This document shows positions 33,640-42,220 of a stretch of DNA of 64,000 nt, in pieces (position 1 is the stretch's first letter; each line of letters opens with the position of its first letter). The notes under the pieces were generated by a model that saw only the letters and a program-made list of their open reading frames with translations, did not search any database and was not told the origin of the DNA. Source of the DNA: Butyrivibrio sp. X503 (GTDB taxonomy: Bacteria; Bacillota; Clostridia; Lachnospirales; Lachnospiraceae); contig NZ_RAIQ01000005.1 in assembly GCF_003625475.1 (NCBI RefSeq), positions 186,001 to 250,000 of the forward strand. The letters run 5' to 3'. The position numbers were made by a program, and so were the translations under genes.

Positions 33640-34209
33640 ATGAATAAGAAAACTTTTTTTATAAAAAAATATTTGATTTTAATTAGCATGTTGACTATCT
33701 TTGGCCTTACAGCGTGTGCTTCGGGTAACATGACAAGCATAAAAGAAAATGCAAAAGAGAACGGATATGATTTAGAGTCTGTAGATGATAAGACAGTTTG
33801 CGTGGAGGACGGGGAAGCTAAGTATTACTATACTGTTGGTGCCTTTGGCGCGAGCTTTGACAGGTGTGAGATCACGGTTGAGGAAGAAGGCGTAGAAGTT
33901 AAAGAAGGCGAAATCGTTGTTGCTATAAGTGATGGCGGTAAAAATAAAAGAAGAGTTAATGTAGACGATTCAAGGATAGTGAAATCGGAAGACGGAAAAG
34001 AAATCAATCGGTGTGAAAAAAGATCTTTTGTCAGCGATGAAGAATTTGAGGAGTCGTCAGTGGAATCGGAAGAAGCTGATGATGGAGTAGATGATGGTAA
34101 AGGGAATGCGAGAAAGGCGTATGAATATGTTAAAAAGCTTTTGTCAGTCACGCAGCTTAAGGCATATTACGACAATGCGCTGATCATACGTGACCGGCTT
34201 AACGGATGA
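33640..34209 (+). CDS. Small lipoprotein, paralog 2
   Basis: The product is about 189 aa. Lipobox GLTACAS is followed by sequence parallel to the preceding gene: AKYYYTVGAFGASFDRCEI, VNVDDSRIVKSEDGKE and LSVTQLKAYYDNALIIRDRL. The two are a tandem duplication with diverged middle parts. Its stop overlaps a possible ATG of the Nudix gene (ATGA). Confidence 0.78.
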   Translation: MNKKTFFIKKYLILISMLTIFGLTACASGNMTSIKENAKENGYDLESVDDKTVCVEDGEAKYYYTVGAFGASFDRCEITVEEEGVEVKEGEIVVAISDGGKNKRRVNVDDSRIVKSEDGKEINRCEKRSFVSDEEFEESSVESEEADDGVDDGKGNARKAYEYVKKLLSVTQLKAYYDNALIIRDRLNG

Positions 34210-34667
34210 ATTGTCGGGAGGAGAAGGTTCTTTTGCCTGATAACGAAAGTGAGACCAACTTGAATAAGAAGACGATACGTGTTGTTGCAGCTGTTATTTG
34301 GGACTGCAGCGGGGGAGAAAAAAGAATATTCGCAACGGCCAGAGGGTACGGAGATTACAAGGGTATGTGGGAGTTTCCGGGCGGAAAGATCGAGGCCGGT
34401 GAGACGCCGCAGGAAGCGCTTGTGCGTGAGATAAAAGAGGAGCTGACTGCGACGATAGCTGTGGGCGAGCTTATAAAGACGATTGAATATGATTATCCCG
34501 GGTTTCATCTTTCTATGGATTGTTTTTGGGCTGAGGTGGAATCGGGACAGTTGGTGCTGAAGGAAGCCGAGGCTGCGAGGTGGCTTACGAAGGATGAGCT
34601 TGATGAGGTCAACTGGCTGCCGGCGGATCGGGAGCTGATTGAGGAGATAAAAAACCGGATCGTGTGA
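34206..34667 (+). CDS. Nudix hydrolase, MutT-like
   Basis: The product is about 153 aa. The Nudix box is intact: GGKIEAGE, then REIKEEL with catalytic glutamates. The N-terminal strand IRVVAAVIWDC and WEFPGGK are typical of 8-oxo-dGTP/ CTP pyrophosphohydrolases that sanitise the nucleotide pool. Two starts are possible: ATG 34206, overlapping the previous stop, or TTG 34233, which has the better SD (GGGAGGAG, spacing about 9). The shorter form would be 144 aa. Confidence 0.88.
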   Translation: MNCREEKVLLPDNESETNLNKKTIRVVAAVIWDCSGGEKRIFATARGYGDYKGMWEFPGGKIEAGETPQEALVREIKEELTATIAVGELIKTIEYDYPGFHLSMDCFWAEVESGQLVLKEAEAARWLTKDELDEVNWLPADRELIEEIKNRIV

Positions 34668-34678
34668 TCCGGTTTTGT
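34651..34678. terminator. Terminator after the Nudix gene
   Basis: AAAACCGGATC pairs with GATCCGGTTTT around GTGT, at the very end of the gene. It works in both directions and also ends the convergent Rpn gene. The same arms recur at 38374-38404. Confidence 0.88.
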
Positions 34679-34682
34679 TGTA

Positions 34683-35828
34683 TTAGCCTTTTTGAGCATT
34701 TTCGAGCTCAGCTATTTTCCTTTTTAATTCACGAAGCTTTGAAAGGATGGCTTCTTTATCTACATTTGGATCATCGAGCTGGTTTATGAGTTGCATGAAT
34801 GCCGTCTTTTCTGTGCTTAGTTCGGCGATGGTGGCATCCTTGTCTGAAAGCTGAGAGCTTGCATCAGAGAGCTGCTTTTGTGCAGCGGTAAGTTGTGTCT
34901 TCGCATCAGTAAGCTGTGTCTTGGTATCATCAAGTTCTTCCTGAAGCTCATCAATCATATATTTAACTGTGTTACGATCAAGTATCTTAAGCTCTTCAGA
35001 GAACATATCCATCATCCTTTCTGTGTTCAGACACATGTTATGTAAATCTTGATACATTGGTTTAAATAGAGGATACTGCTCGATCAGTTTGATAATAAAC
35101 TCAGGTTCATCGCATCCAATAAATGTAAGCCATGCATCTAATTCGCTTTGTATACCACTATTATGGAGTTTTTCAAGGAAAATATCAACAGGGATGAATA
35201 CATAGTTCTGAAGCATGTTTAGTTCAAGACCACTGTTAGATACCGCTGAGAATTTATGGATGAAGATATCCTTGTACTCCTTAAATGATCTTGGACTGCT
35301 TTCAAGGAAAACAATAGTATAGACCGGTGCTATGTTTTTGTATGAAAAATTGTTTTTAAGCGAATCTCGTACTCTTTTGTACTGACGCAGTAGTAAGTCT
35401 GCTGAATAGCAGGAAGCTCTTTCTCCTGTAAAAGCATAACCGAGTTTTTGGACTTCAATGTTGGCAAGAGTTCCGTCTTCAAGTTCGACTACAATGTCTG
35501 TTATGACGAGAGACAGTTCATCTCCGATACGCGTGTTGTCATTTGGTAGTTGGTATTTTACAGTGACTTTTTTGCCGATAATGATGCTTAATAAAGCTGA
35601 CAAGCGCTCAGGTGTGTACTCCGGGTTGAGTATCTCTTTGAAATAGCAGTCATAGAGCATCTTTACGCCTTTGGCACCGGTGCATATTGATAGAAAGTTC
35701 TCTTTTTGATCTTCAGTCCAGGTTTCAAATTTTCCACGAAGATTATCTTTTGAATGAATCTCTTCCAGAACCTGTTCCCTTGTCTTGATCATTGGAAATA
35801 ATTTAGAAAGATTGTTTTGGCTGTTCAT
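34683..35828 (-). CDS. Rpn/PD-(D/E)XK nuclease-family transposase-like protein
   Basis: The product is about 381 aa. LVITDIVVELEDG followed by LANIEVQKLG gives the D...ExQ/K nuclease core of the Rpn/PD-(D/E)XK transposase family (PF12784-like). FLESSPRSFKEYKDIFIH is a later conserved segment. The C-terminal 110 residues are a coiled coil with heptad repeats (TQLTDAKTQLTAAQKQLSDA). These proteins promote recombination and are numerous in this bacterial group. GGAGG precedes ATG at 35826-35828. Confidence 0.85.
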   Translation of the reverse strand: MNSQNNLSKLFPMIKTREQVLEEIHSKDNLRGKFETWTEDQKENFLSICTGAKGVKMLYDCYFKEILNPEYTPERLSALLSIIIGKKVTVKYQLPNDNTRIGDELSLVITDIVVELEDGTLANIEVQKLGYAFTGERASCYSADLLLRQYKRVRDSLKNNFSYKNIAPVYTIVFLESSPRSFKEYKDIFIHKFSAVSNSGLELNMLQNYVFIPVDIFLEKLHNSGIQSELDAWLTFIGCDEPEFIIKLIEQYPLFKPMYQDLHNMCLNTERMMDMFSEELKILDRNTVKYMIDELQEELDDTKTQLTDAKTQLTAAQKQLSDASSQLSDKDATIAELSTEKTAFMQLINQLDDPNVDKEAILSKLRELKRKIAELENAQKG

Positions 35829-35925
35829 ACAGCACCTCCGAAAATATAAGATTATGGCGAATCCGCCATATGTCGACATGAGAATGGCCGTTGAAAGACC
35901 GTCGACTTTATCTATGATAACAGGT

Positions 35926-35962
35926 AAATCTTAAGAAATACCGTCGAAATTTCTTAAGATTT
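35926..35962. repeat. 14-bp inverted repeat upstream of the Rpn-type gene
   Basis: AAATCTTAAGAAAT (35926-35939) is complementary to ATTTCTTAAGATTT (35949-35962), with an 9-base centre ACCGTCGAA. GACCGTCGAC occurs 30 bases away (35897-35906). It may be an operator or a transposon-end-like site. Confidence 0.6.
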
Positions 35963-35975
35963 TATGTAGAGCAAC

Positions 35976-36006
35976 AAAAAAGCCTCCGATACCGGAGGCC
36001 TTTTTA
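35976..36006. terminator. Bidirectional terminator
   Basis: GCCTCCG pairs with CGGAGGC, flanked by A and T runs on either side. It ends the minus-strand YccF gene's neighbourhood. Confidence 0.82.
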
Positions 36007-36013
36007 GCATCAA

Positions 36014-36382
36014 TCATCTCATCTTCACAACTCTTGCTCCAAACGGAAACAACGCAAGTCTCGCGATCTTAAAGAACTGCTTTCCGAACGGAATTCCCAC
36101 GATCGTAATGCACAAAATAATCCCGATCATAAGGTTCCCCAGCGCCAGCTCAAGTCCCGAAACAAAGAACCATATTACATTCAAAAAACACGACACCGCG
36201 CCGCCTTCATCCACAATTTCTTTTCCGAACGGATTCAGCGAAATCGACGACAGCTTAAAACACTGAAGCCCGACAGGAATTCCCACAACCGTGATGCACC
36301 ACAAAACGCCTGCCAGCCACCAGCCGATCGCGCTCAAAAGTCCGCCGCATATTATCCATATCACATTCCCTAAAAATCTCAT
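36014..36382 (-). CDS. YccF-domain membrane protein
   Basis: The product is about 122 aa. Two copies of the YccF unit are visible: NVIWIICGGLLSAIGWWLAG with ITVVGIPVGLQCFKLSSISL, and NVIWFFVSGLELALGNLMIG with ITIVGIPFGKQFFKIARLAL. It is an inner-membrane protein with four helices, conserved in bacteria and without a firm function. GAGGATAT precedes ATG. Confidence 0.9.
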   Translation of the reverse strand: MRFLGNVIWIICGGLLSAIGWWLAGVLWCITVVGIPVGLQCFKLSSISLNPFGKEIVDEGGAVSCFLNVIWFFVSGLELALGNLMIGIILCITIVGIPFGKQFFKIARLALFPFGARVVKMR

Positions 36383-36535
36383 ATATCCTCAATCCTTTCA
36401 CAATGAACTCTTTGTTCTGTCTATTGTACCATTTTTTATAATTTTCACTTAGGAATTTTGGAAAAAGATGACACTTATATAATAGAGAGACTTATGTTAT
36501 ATGTTTCGCCATTAGGCGCCCGGAGGATCAGATTT

Positions 36536-38365
36536 ATGAGGAAAAGATTTTCATGTGCACCGAAAAAATGTATGATAGCCATCACTGCCGCTTCAATAAG
36601 CATGTCAATAGCCTCAGGTCTGATAGCTGCGCCTATTGTTGCCTACGCGGAAAACTACGATCTTGTAAACGGATCGGTCAATGTTAATTCTGATGAAAAC
36701 GGAGAAAGAACCGTAACCCAAGACACAAATACACATAACGAAACTACAGAAACCGTCATAACATGCAGTGACGCCGGCGGTACTTCAAATACTATAAGCA
36801 TCGAATCCCACGGCGAAGGCGAAAATGCCGCAAAGGTCACGATTGAAAACGTGAATATAGATACCGGATCGAGTGGCGGAGCAGCAATCTCCACCTCAGG
36901 TAATGGTGATGTTGTGATTGAAATAAACGGAACCAATACAGTTCAATCAGGCGCTTATCACGCAGGAATAGAAAAAGGAAACGATGGAAACCTCACAATA
37001 CAGAATGAAGAAATTACTACCGAGGATAAATTAACTGCCAACGGTGGAGCCTGTGGCGCAGGTATCGGTGGCGGAAGTCAAGGTAGTACAGATAACATTA
37101 CTATAACCGGTGGCGATATTACTGCCAACGGTGGATACTCGGCAGCAGGTATTGGTGGTGGACAATACGGTGGCGCAAATAACATTACTATAATCGGTGG
37201 CGATATTTCTGCCAATGGTGGAAGAGACGCCGCAGGTATCGGTGGTGGCTTTTTCGCCGATGCTGAGAATATTAAAATTACAGGTGGTGAAATCACTGCA
37301 ACCGGTGGAATAAACGCCGCAGGTATCGGCGGTGGCGAATCTGGTGATTCCAATCATATAATAATAACCGGTGGCGATATTACTGCTATAGGTGGATTAA
37401 CCGGAGCAGGTATCGGTGGTGGTTACGAAGGAACTGCAAGTGAAATAATTATTAGCGGTTCTGCTACCGTTTCAGCCGCTGGAGGAAGCGAAAAAAATGA
37501 TACTGCTATTTTAAGTATAGGAGAAGGTGGTGAACCAAATACTACTACTATTATCTATGGTGCAGGTGCCGCAATAGGAAACGGCTCAACTGATTTGCGC
37601 TATATAAATTCTGGAGAAACTCCAATTCCGGGAACCCCTGTAGAGCCCGATACATCAGGATTATATACTTCAGGAAAAATAAATATATACCCGGTCGGTA
37701 CAACAGCCGATGATATAGAAAACAATATAGTCGCACCGATATCTACTACAGAAGGTACAATTACTCCTCCCTCAACAGGCACAGGTACCGAAGAAGGCAC
37801 AGGTAGCGGAGAAGGCACAGGTAGCGGAGAAGGCACAGGTAGCGGAGAAGGCACAGGTAGCGGAGAAGGCACAGGTACACCCACCACTCCTCCACGCACT
37901 CCCACAAATACCGCTTCACCGGGTAGCACTACCATTCCGGAGCAGATAACCAAACCCGAATCACAAACCCACGTAAGCTCAGATCACAATAGCAATTCCG
38001 GCGCTCCGAACAATGTAACAGCGCCTCAAACCGGCGCGATGACCGCAACGATCATCACAGATATGGTAAATGCAGCCCTTAGAAAAAATCCCAATGCGGA
38101 TTCCATCATCCTTGATTTTGGAAAAAACATTTGCTTCTCTCCTGCACTCATGCGCGCATTATATGAAAAGCCAAATGTAGCAAAGAACTGCAAATTCATC
38201 CATAACGGTGAAGTATATATACTGCATATCCCTAAAGCAGATACCGGCAGTAAAGAATTCGAGACCTGCCTGGATACTCTTTCCAAAGACCCCAAAGGCT
38301 TCGCAGGCTTCATGAGAATCAACCAAATATTCAGCGAAATGGGCACAACAATATCAAAAGAATAA
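36536..38365 (+). CDS. Secreted beta-helix surface protein
   Basis: The product is about 609 aa. After a signal peptide (SIASGLIAAPIVAYAE), residues about 165-330 hold five to six repeats of about 27-29 residues, of the type ITGGDITANGG...AAGIGGG, predicted to form a right-handed parallel beta-helix. A Thr/Gly/Glu linker built on SGEGTG repeats follows (residues about 417-446), then a Thr/Pro-rich stalk and a C-terminal folded domain (NADSIILDFGKNICFSPALM). It resembles cell-surface carbohydrate-binding or adhesin-like proteins. No LPXTG is seen. ATG 36536 follows GGAGGATC. Confidence 0.82.
   Translation: MRKRFSCAPKKCMIAITAASISMSIASGLIAAPIVAYAENYDLVNGSVNVNSDENGERTVTQDTNTHNETTETVITCSDAGGTSNTISIESHGEGENAAKVTIENVNIDTGSSGGAAISTSGNGDVVIEINGTNTVQSGAYHAGIEKGNDGNLTIQNEEITTEDKLTANGGACGAGIGGGSQGSTDNITITGGDITANGGYSAAGIGGGQYGGANNITIIGGDISANGGRDAAGIGGGFFADAENIKITGGEITATGGINAAGIGGGESGDSNHIIITGGDITAIGGLTGAGIGGGYEGTASEIIISGSATVSAAGGSEKNDTAILSIGEGGEPNTTTIIYGAGAAIGNGSTDLRYINSGETPIPGTPVEPDTSGLYTSGKINIYPVGTTADDIENNIVAPISTTEGTITPPSTGTGTEEGTGSGEGTGSGEGTGSGEGTGSGEGTGTPTTPPRTPTNTASPGSTTIPEQITKPESQTHVSSDHNSNSGAPNNVTAPQTGAMTATIITDMVNAALRKNPNADSIILDFGKNICFSPALMRALYEKPNVAKNCKFIHNGEVYILHIPKADTGSKEFETCLDTLSKDPKGFAGFMRINQIFSEMGTTISKE
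37784..37873 (+). repeat. 18-bp tandem repeat inside the surface-protein gene
   Basis: Four perfect copies of GGTAGCGGAGAAGGCACA (37802-37873) follow one diverged copy (37784-37801). They encode SGEGTG units. The repeats are in frame, so copy-number change would alter linker length without a frameshift. Confidence 0.92.
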
Positions 38366-38373
38366 TACAACAT

Positions 38374-38404
38374 CAAAACCGGATCATACGATCCGGTTTT
38401 CTTT
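38374..38404. terminator. Bidirectional terminator
   Basis: AAAACCGGATC (38375-38385) pairs with GATCCGGTTTT (38390-38400) between convergent genes. The same arms are found at 34651-34678. Confidence 0.88.
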
Positions 38405-38413
38405 ATTATCTCC

Positions 38414-39211
38414 TCAATCAAGATTGAGCTGCTTATTTGATGTAAATATTGATCCTCCGTAGAAGATGGCGATCAGCGATAATGAGTAGATCAGGGTTTT
38501 GCCAAGCATATCCGTTAAGTAGCTAAAACCGTCGTATCCGGCAAGTGACTCCGGTGAGAAAAACAGGTTGCCGTAATTTATGCTAAAGGATACGATCATC
38601 AAGACAAAGCTTGTGGCGAAGTAGCAAAGTACCGCGCCGAGGATCTTGTGCTTGCTCCAGAGCTGGCCGATACTTATGCAGAAAAAGAAGGTCATAAGTG
38701 AGGCGAAGCTTCTGAGTATCCAGGTTAATCCGCATTGAATCGCAAGTGATGCGATATTATAATCTTCCGAAACGGACATGAGCTCATCTGCGAATTCTTT
38801 TACGTAGGGAAGGCCGCCCGGAATGGCGACAAGTGCGAAGATGCACAGCCCCATTGATAAAGAAACGAGTGCCGACCATGCGCATCCTACTATCATTCTT
38901 GAAGAAACAACCTCAGTGATGCTTGCGGGAAGTGTGAATGAAAGGTATCCCTGTGAGGTGTAAAGACTCTTGTAGTAATGCACCACGAGATAAATTACCG
39001 TAGCCATGTTTAAAGCCGAGAGCACCATGACTAATCCCAGTATTCCGAAAGCCAGAAGGAACTCGCCTATATCGGCGTCCAATGATTCCGAAGCTACCAG
39101 ATATCTTAAAAACAGTCCGCCTACAAGACCGATGGCGATGGTAACTGAACATATAAGTGTCATTATCATCCATGTATTCTTAAATTCGTGTTTGATAAGT
39201 GTTCCTAGCAT
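38414..39211 (-). CDS. ABC-2 type transporter permease
   Basis: The product is about 265 aa with six predicted membrane helices. It begins MLGTLIKHEFKNTWMIM, the cytoplasmic N terminus of small ABC-2 permeases, with GYLSFTLPASITEVVSSRMI after helix II as in YtrC/YhgE-like export or antimicrobial-stress systems. It overlaps the ATPase gene by seven bases. Substrate is unknown. Confidence 0.85.
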   Translation of the reverse strand: MLGTLIKHEFKNTWMIMTLICSVTIAIGLVGGLFLRYLVASESLDADIGEFLLAFGILGLVMVLSALNMATVIYLVVHYYKSLYTSQGYLSFTLPASITEVVSSRMIVGCAWSALVSLSMGLCIFALVAIPGGLPYVKEFADELMSVSEDYNIASLAIQCGLTWILRSFASLMTFFFCISIGQLWSKHKILGAVLCYFATSFVLMIVSFSINYGNLFFSPESLAGYDGFSYLTDMLGKTLIYSLSLIAIFYGGSIFTSNKQLNLD

Positions 39212-39903
39212 CTGTACACCTCCCTGAATAATTCATCAACCGATTTGCCGCTTTGCATTCTTAATGCTTCAACGGGCTGATATAGTCTGATGTTGCCGTA
39301 TTGTAAAAAGATGGCTTCATCCAGCACCTGCTCTACGTCGGTTATGAGGTGCGTAGAGATGAGGATGGTTGCGGAAGGATCATAGTTGTTGATTATAGTA
39401 TGCAAAATGTAATCTCTTGCGGCGGGATCAACACCTGCGATGGGCTCGTCAAGTACGTAGAGTTTGGCTCTGCGGCTCATTACGAGGATGAGCTGAACTT
39501 TCTCCTTGGTACCCTTCGAAAGAGTCTTCATCTTGAGCTTGGGATTGATGTTAAGATTCGAAAGCATCGCGTAAGCTCTGTTTGCATCGAAGTCTTTATA
39601 AAAATCCATAAACATCGAGATGGCGGCTTCAACAGTCATGCTGTTATCGAGGTAAGTCGTATCCGGAAGATAGGACACAACGGCCTTGCTCGCAGGGCTT
39701 ACGGGATTGCCGTCTATAAGCACCGTGCCGGTAGTCGGCTTCAGAAGTCCGCAGATGATCTTTATGAGCGTTGTCTTTCCGCTTCCGTTTGGTCCGAGGA
39801 GTCCCGTTATATGTCCCGAGCCGATGGACAGATTGATGTTTGAAAGAGCCTGGACATTGCCATATCTCTTCGATAATCCTTGTATTTCAAGCAGATTATA
39901 CAT
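39205..39903 (-). CDS. ABC transporter ATPase
   Basis: The product is about 232 aa. Walker A GLLGPNGSGKTTLIK is present; the signature region is atypical (TLSKGTKEKVQLIL, SKGTKEK for LSGGQ), and Walker B is LYVLDEPIAGVDP. The N-terminal MYNLLEIQGLSKRYGNVQAL is typical of ABC-2 exporters. The deviant signature is common in the YtrB/EcsA-like group. ATG at 39901-39903 follows AAGGAGAAGAG on this strand. The 243-base gap to the next gene is AT-rich and holds divergent promoters only. Confidence 0.88.
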   Translation of the reverse strand: MYNLLEIQGLSKRYGNVQALSNINLSIGSGHITGLLGPNGSGKTTLIKIICGLLKPTTGTVLIDGNPVSPASKAVVSYLPDTTYLDNSMTVEAAISMFMDFYKDFDANRAYAMLSNLNINPKLKMKTLSKGTKEKVQLILVMSRRAKLYVLDEPIAGVDPAARDYILHTIINNYDPSATILISTHLITDVEQVLDEAIFLQYGNIRLYQPVEALRMQSGKSVDELFREVYRC

Positions 39904-40146
39904 AACTCTTCTCCTTATTATTTCTAAACTCTGATGTCTTTTTATCCTAATAAAAATAACTATTATAAATACAATAATCGCGTCGAGGTGGTCGGTCAAT
40001 ATTTTATTGCGATTTTTTTACAAAAATTTGTAAAAAGTAATAAAAAGCGATAGAAATCATCACGCAAAGCTTGTATAATAATTAACATATGATTCAAAAG
40101 CAAGCATTCGATGCTTTAAAGTATTTGTATGGGAGGATTGGTTTTT

Positions 40147-41508
40147 ATGGCTTTATTTCAAAGTGAAAACCCCAAGGAAAAACAGCATAAAGGCGTAACC
40201 GGAGCTTTTTCTGCGGACGTGATCAAGTGGGAGCCCGAATCCGATTCGGCGGCTTCGGTTATCGTTCACAAATTTCAGTATGAGGACTTTCCGAACGGTT
40301 CATATTTGATAGTGGGAACATCTCAGATGGCTATCTTCACGAACAATATGACTGCGGGTGATTCTCTTTCCGCAAACGGCGAAGGACAGGCGCAGGTATC
40401 GGTTTTTGTCGGACCCTGTAAGATTAAATTGGAGACGGGCAACAGCAGATTTGCTCCGTTTAGAAATGTTGCGAACTCACTGACGGGTGGAGAGTCTGCT
40501 TTCCACAGTACGGTTTATTTTGTTAACACAACATATATGAATGAACTCACATGGGGAACTCAGGCACCTGTAGTCCTGATGGATCCTGAGGAAGAGGTTA
40601 ATATTCATGTAAGAGCGTTCGGTCTGTTCGGCGCTCACATTGAGCAGGTCGATACCGACAAAGCGGTAATCGACGCAAGGAAGTTCTTGCAGAAGGTTGT
40701 GGGAACAAGAGCAGATTTTACAAGAGATGAACTTGTTTCGTTTATGAGAGCCAAGATCTTGGAGTATGTGCCGGATCTTTTGGCCAAGACTATGATTGAC
40801 AACAGAGTTGGAATTCTCAAGATAAGCACCAAGCTTTCGGAGTTTTCCAATCTTATTTGCGAGCAGCTTAAGGACCATTTCACGGAATTCGGTCTTACGC
40901 TCGACAATTTTTCTTTCCACAGTATCAATGCTCCGGATGAAGATCTCAATGCAATTAATGATATGAAGATCAAGCGCAAACAGTCTCAGATCGAAGCAGA
41001 GGGTAATGCCATGAAGATGGATATCGAATCTGCTGCGAGAGCGAGAATGCGTGAAAGAGAAGGCTACACATATCAGCAGGAACAGTCCTACGGTGTTATG
41101 CACGACGCAGCTTCCAATGAAGGAACCGCGGGCGGCTTTATGGGCGCCGGCATGGGCATGGGAATGGGCCTTGGAGTAGGCGGCGCGATCGGAAGCAATG
41201 TAAGCGCGCTTGCTCAGAATACTCTCGGTGCAAATCTCGGTGTGGCAAATACTCAGAGCCCTTCTGCCGACGAAGGCGCAATTTGTCCTTCTTGCGGAAA
41301 GAGCAATCCCAAGGACGCCAAGTTCTGTCTTAACTGCGGAGAGAAGCTTTCTATGGGAAAGACTTGTCCTGAGTGCGGAAAAGAGCTTTTGCCCGATGCT
41401 AAGTTCTGTCCTTACTGCGGCAAGAAGCTTGTCACTGTCTGCCCCAACTGCGGAAAAGAGGTTGTGGACGGAGCTAAATTCTGCCTTGAATGCGGAGAGA
41501 AACTTTAA
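40147..41508 (+). CDS. SPFH-domain protein with three zinc ribbons
   Basis: The product is about 453 aa. Residues about 1-300 form a YdjI-like SPFH (band-7/virion-core) domain (ALFQSENPKEKQHKGVTGAF, VHKFQYEDFPNGSYLIVGTS). A Gly/Met-rich flexible segment follows. The C terminus then has three CxxC...CxxC zinc ribbons (CPSCGK/CLNCGEK, CPECGK/CPYCGKK, CPNCGK/CLECGEK). SPFH proteins form membrane-associated scaffolds and respond to membrane stress; zinc ribbons suggest binding of partners. GGGAGGA precedes ATG 40147. It opens a five-gene operon. Confidence 0.88.
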   Translation: MALFQSENPKEKQHKGVTGAFSADVIKWEPESDSAASVIVHKFQYEDFPNGSYLIVGTSQMAIFTNNMTAGDSLSANGEGQAQVSVFVGPCKIKLETGNSRFAPFRNVANSLTGGESAFHSTVYFVNTTYMNELTWGTQAPVVLMDPEEEVNIHVRAFGLFGAHIEQVDTDKAVIDARKFLQKVVGTRADFTRDELVSFMRAKILEYVPDLLAKTMIDNRVGILKISTKLSEFSNLICEQLKDHFTEFGLTLDNFSFHSINAPDEDLNAINDMKIKRKQSQIEAEGNAMKMDIESAARARMREREGYTYQQEQSYGVMHDAASNEGTAGGFMGAGMGMGMGLGVGGAIGSNVSALAQNTLGANLGVANTQSPSADEGAICPSCGKSNPKDAKFCLNCGEKLSMGKTCPECGKELLPDAKFCPYCGKKLVTVCPNCGKEVVDGAKFCLECGEKL

Positions 41509-41522
41509 AGGAGACGGAATAG

Positions 41523-42212
41523 ATGAAAAAAATTGGTTCGGTTCTTTTTACTTGTATCCTTATTGCGCTGGCATGGATAATATGCGGACTTGTCTGCGCG
41601 GATTACAAAGTATTCAGTTTATATTATTGGCTCGCATTTGGTTTTGGACTGCTTATTTTGATCGTTGTCAGCATTGCGAATGCTCTTTTGAAATCGGGAA
41701 GCACAGCTACGTATGAAGTTAATTCGCTTCCGGCGGTTTATTCTTTTGCATATTTGCTGATAGGTCTTTTGTTCAACATCATATTTATGGTTCAGCCTTT
41801 TGTGGCTTATAAGAATGTTCTTATTATCGTAAACGTTATTCTTTTGCTGCTCTACGTGCTCGCTGTTTCTTTTTCCGCAAGATACGCGGACAGGGTTGCG
41901 GGCCAGCTCGATCTTACAGCTGCAAAGACAGCGAACATGGCTGAGATCGCATCTCTTTTGGCAAGACTTTTAAGTCAGGCTAAGGATGAAGAGGTCAGGA
42001 AAAAACTCTATTCATTTAAAGAGAAAGTTGATTACAGCACAAATATTTCCCAGGGATTTACGGCTGATCTTGAAGAAGAGCTTATTGAGAGTCTCAGAAA
42101 TATAGGAAGAGGACTTGACGAGGGAATATCCAAGGAGCAGATCCTTTCTAAGATCGACAATGCGGAGCAGATCTTTGGCATGCGCAACGCCAAGATATCC
42201 ACTGTCAGGTAG
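41523..42212 (+). CDS. Four-helix membrane protein of the SPFH operon
   Basis: The product is about 229 aa. Two pairs of membrane helices lie in the first 125 residues (SVLFTCILIALAWIICGLVC and NVLIIVNVILLLLYVLAVSF among them). A cytoplasmic helical domain of about 100 residues follows, rich in Glu/Lys. No family is recognised. It starts 14 bases after the SPFH gene with AAAGGAG in between and is likely its membrane partner. Confidence 0.8.
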   Translation: MKKIGSVLFTCILIALAWIICGLVCADYKVFSLYYWLAFGFGLLILIVVSIANALLKSGSTATYEVNSLPAVYSFAYLLIGLLFNIIFMVQPFVAYKNVLIIVNVILLLLYVLAVSFSARYADRVAGQLDLTAAKTANMAEIASLLARLLSQAKDEEVRKKLYSFKEKVDYSTNISQGFTADLEEELIESLRNIGRGLDEGISKEQILSKIDNAEQIFGMRNAKISTVR

Positions 42213-42220
42213 GTAGTCGT

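Noticed and set aside
34206..34232. Certain choice of ATG 34206 as the Nudix start
   Set aside because: It is kept as the reported start because of the ATGA overlap, but TTG 34233 has the better SD; the sequence alone does not decide it.
37031..37953. Long minus-strand frames rich in Pro, Val and Thr opposite the surface-protein gene
   Set aside because: They are antisense shadows of the Gly/Thr repeat coding sequence and have no RBS or recognisable domain.
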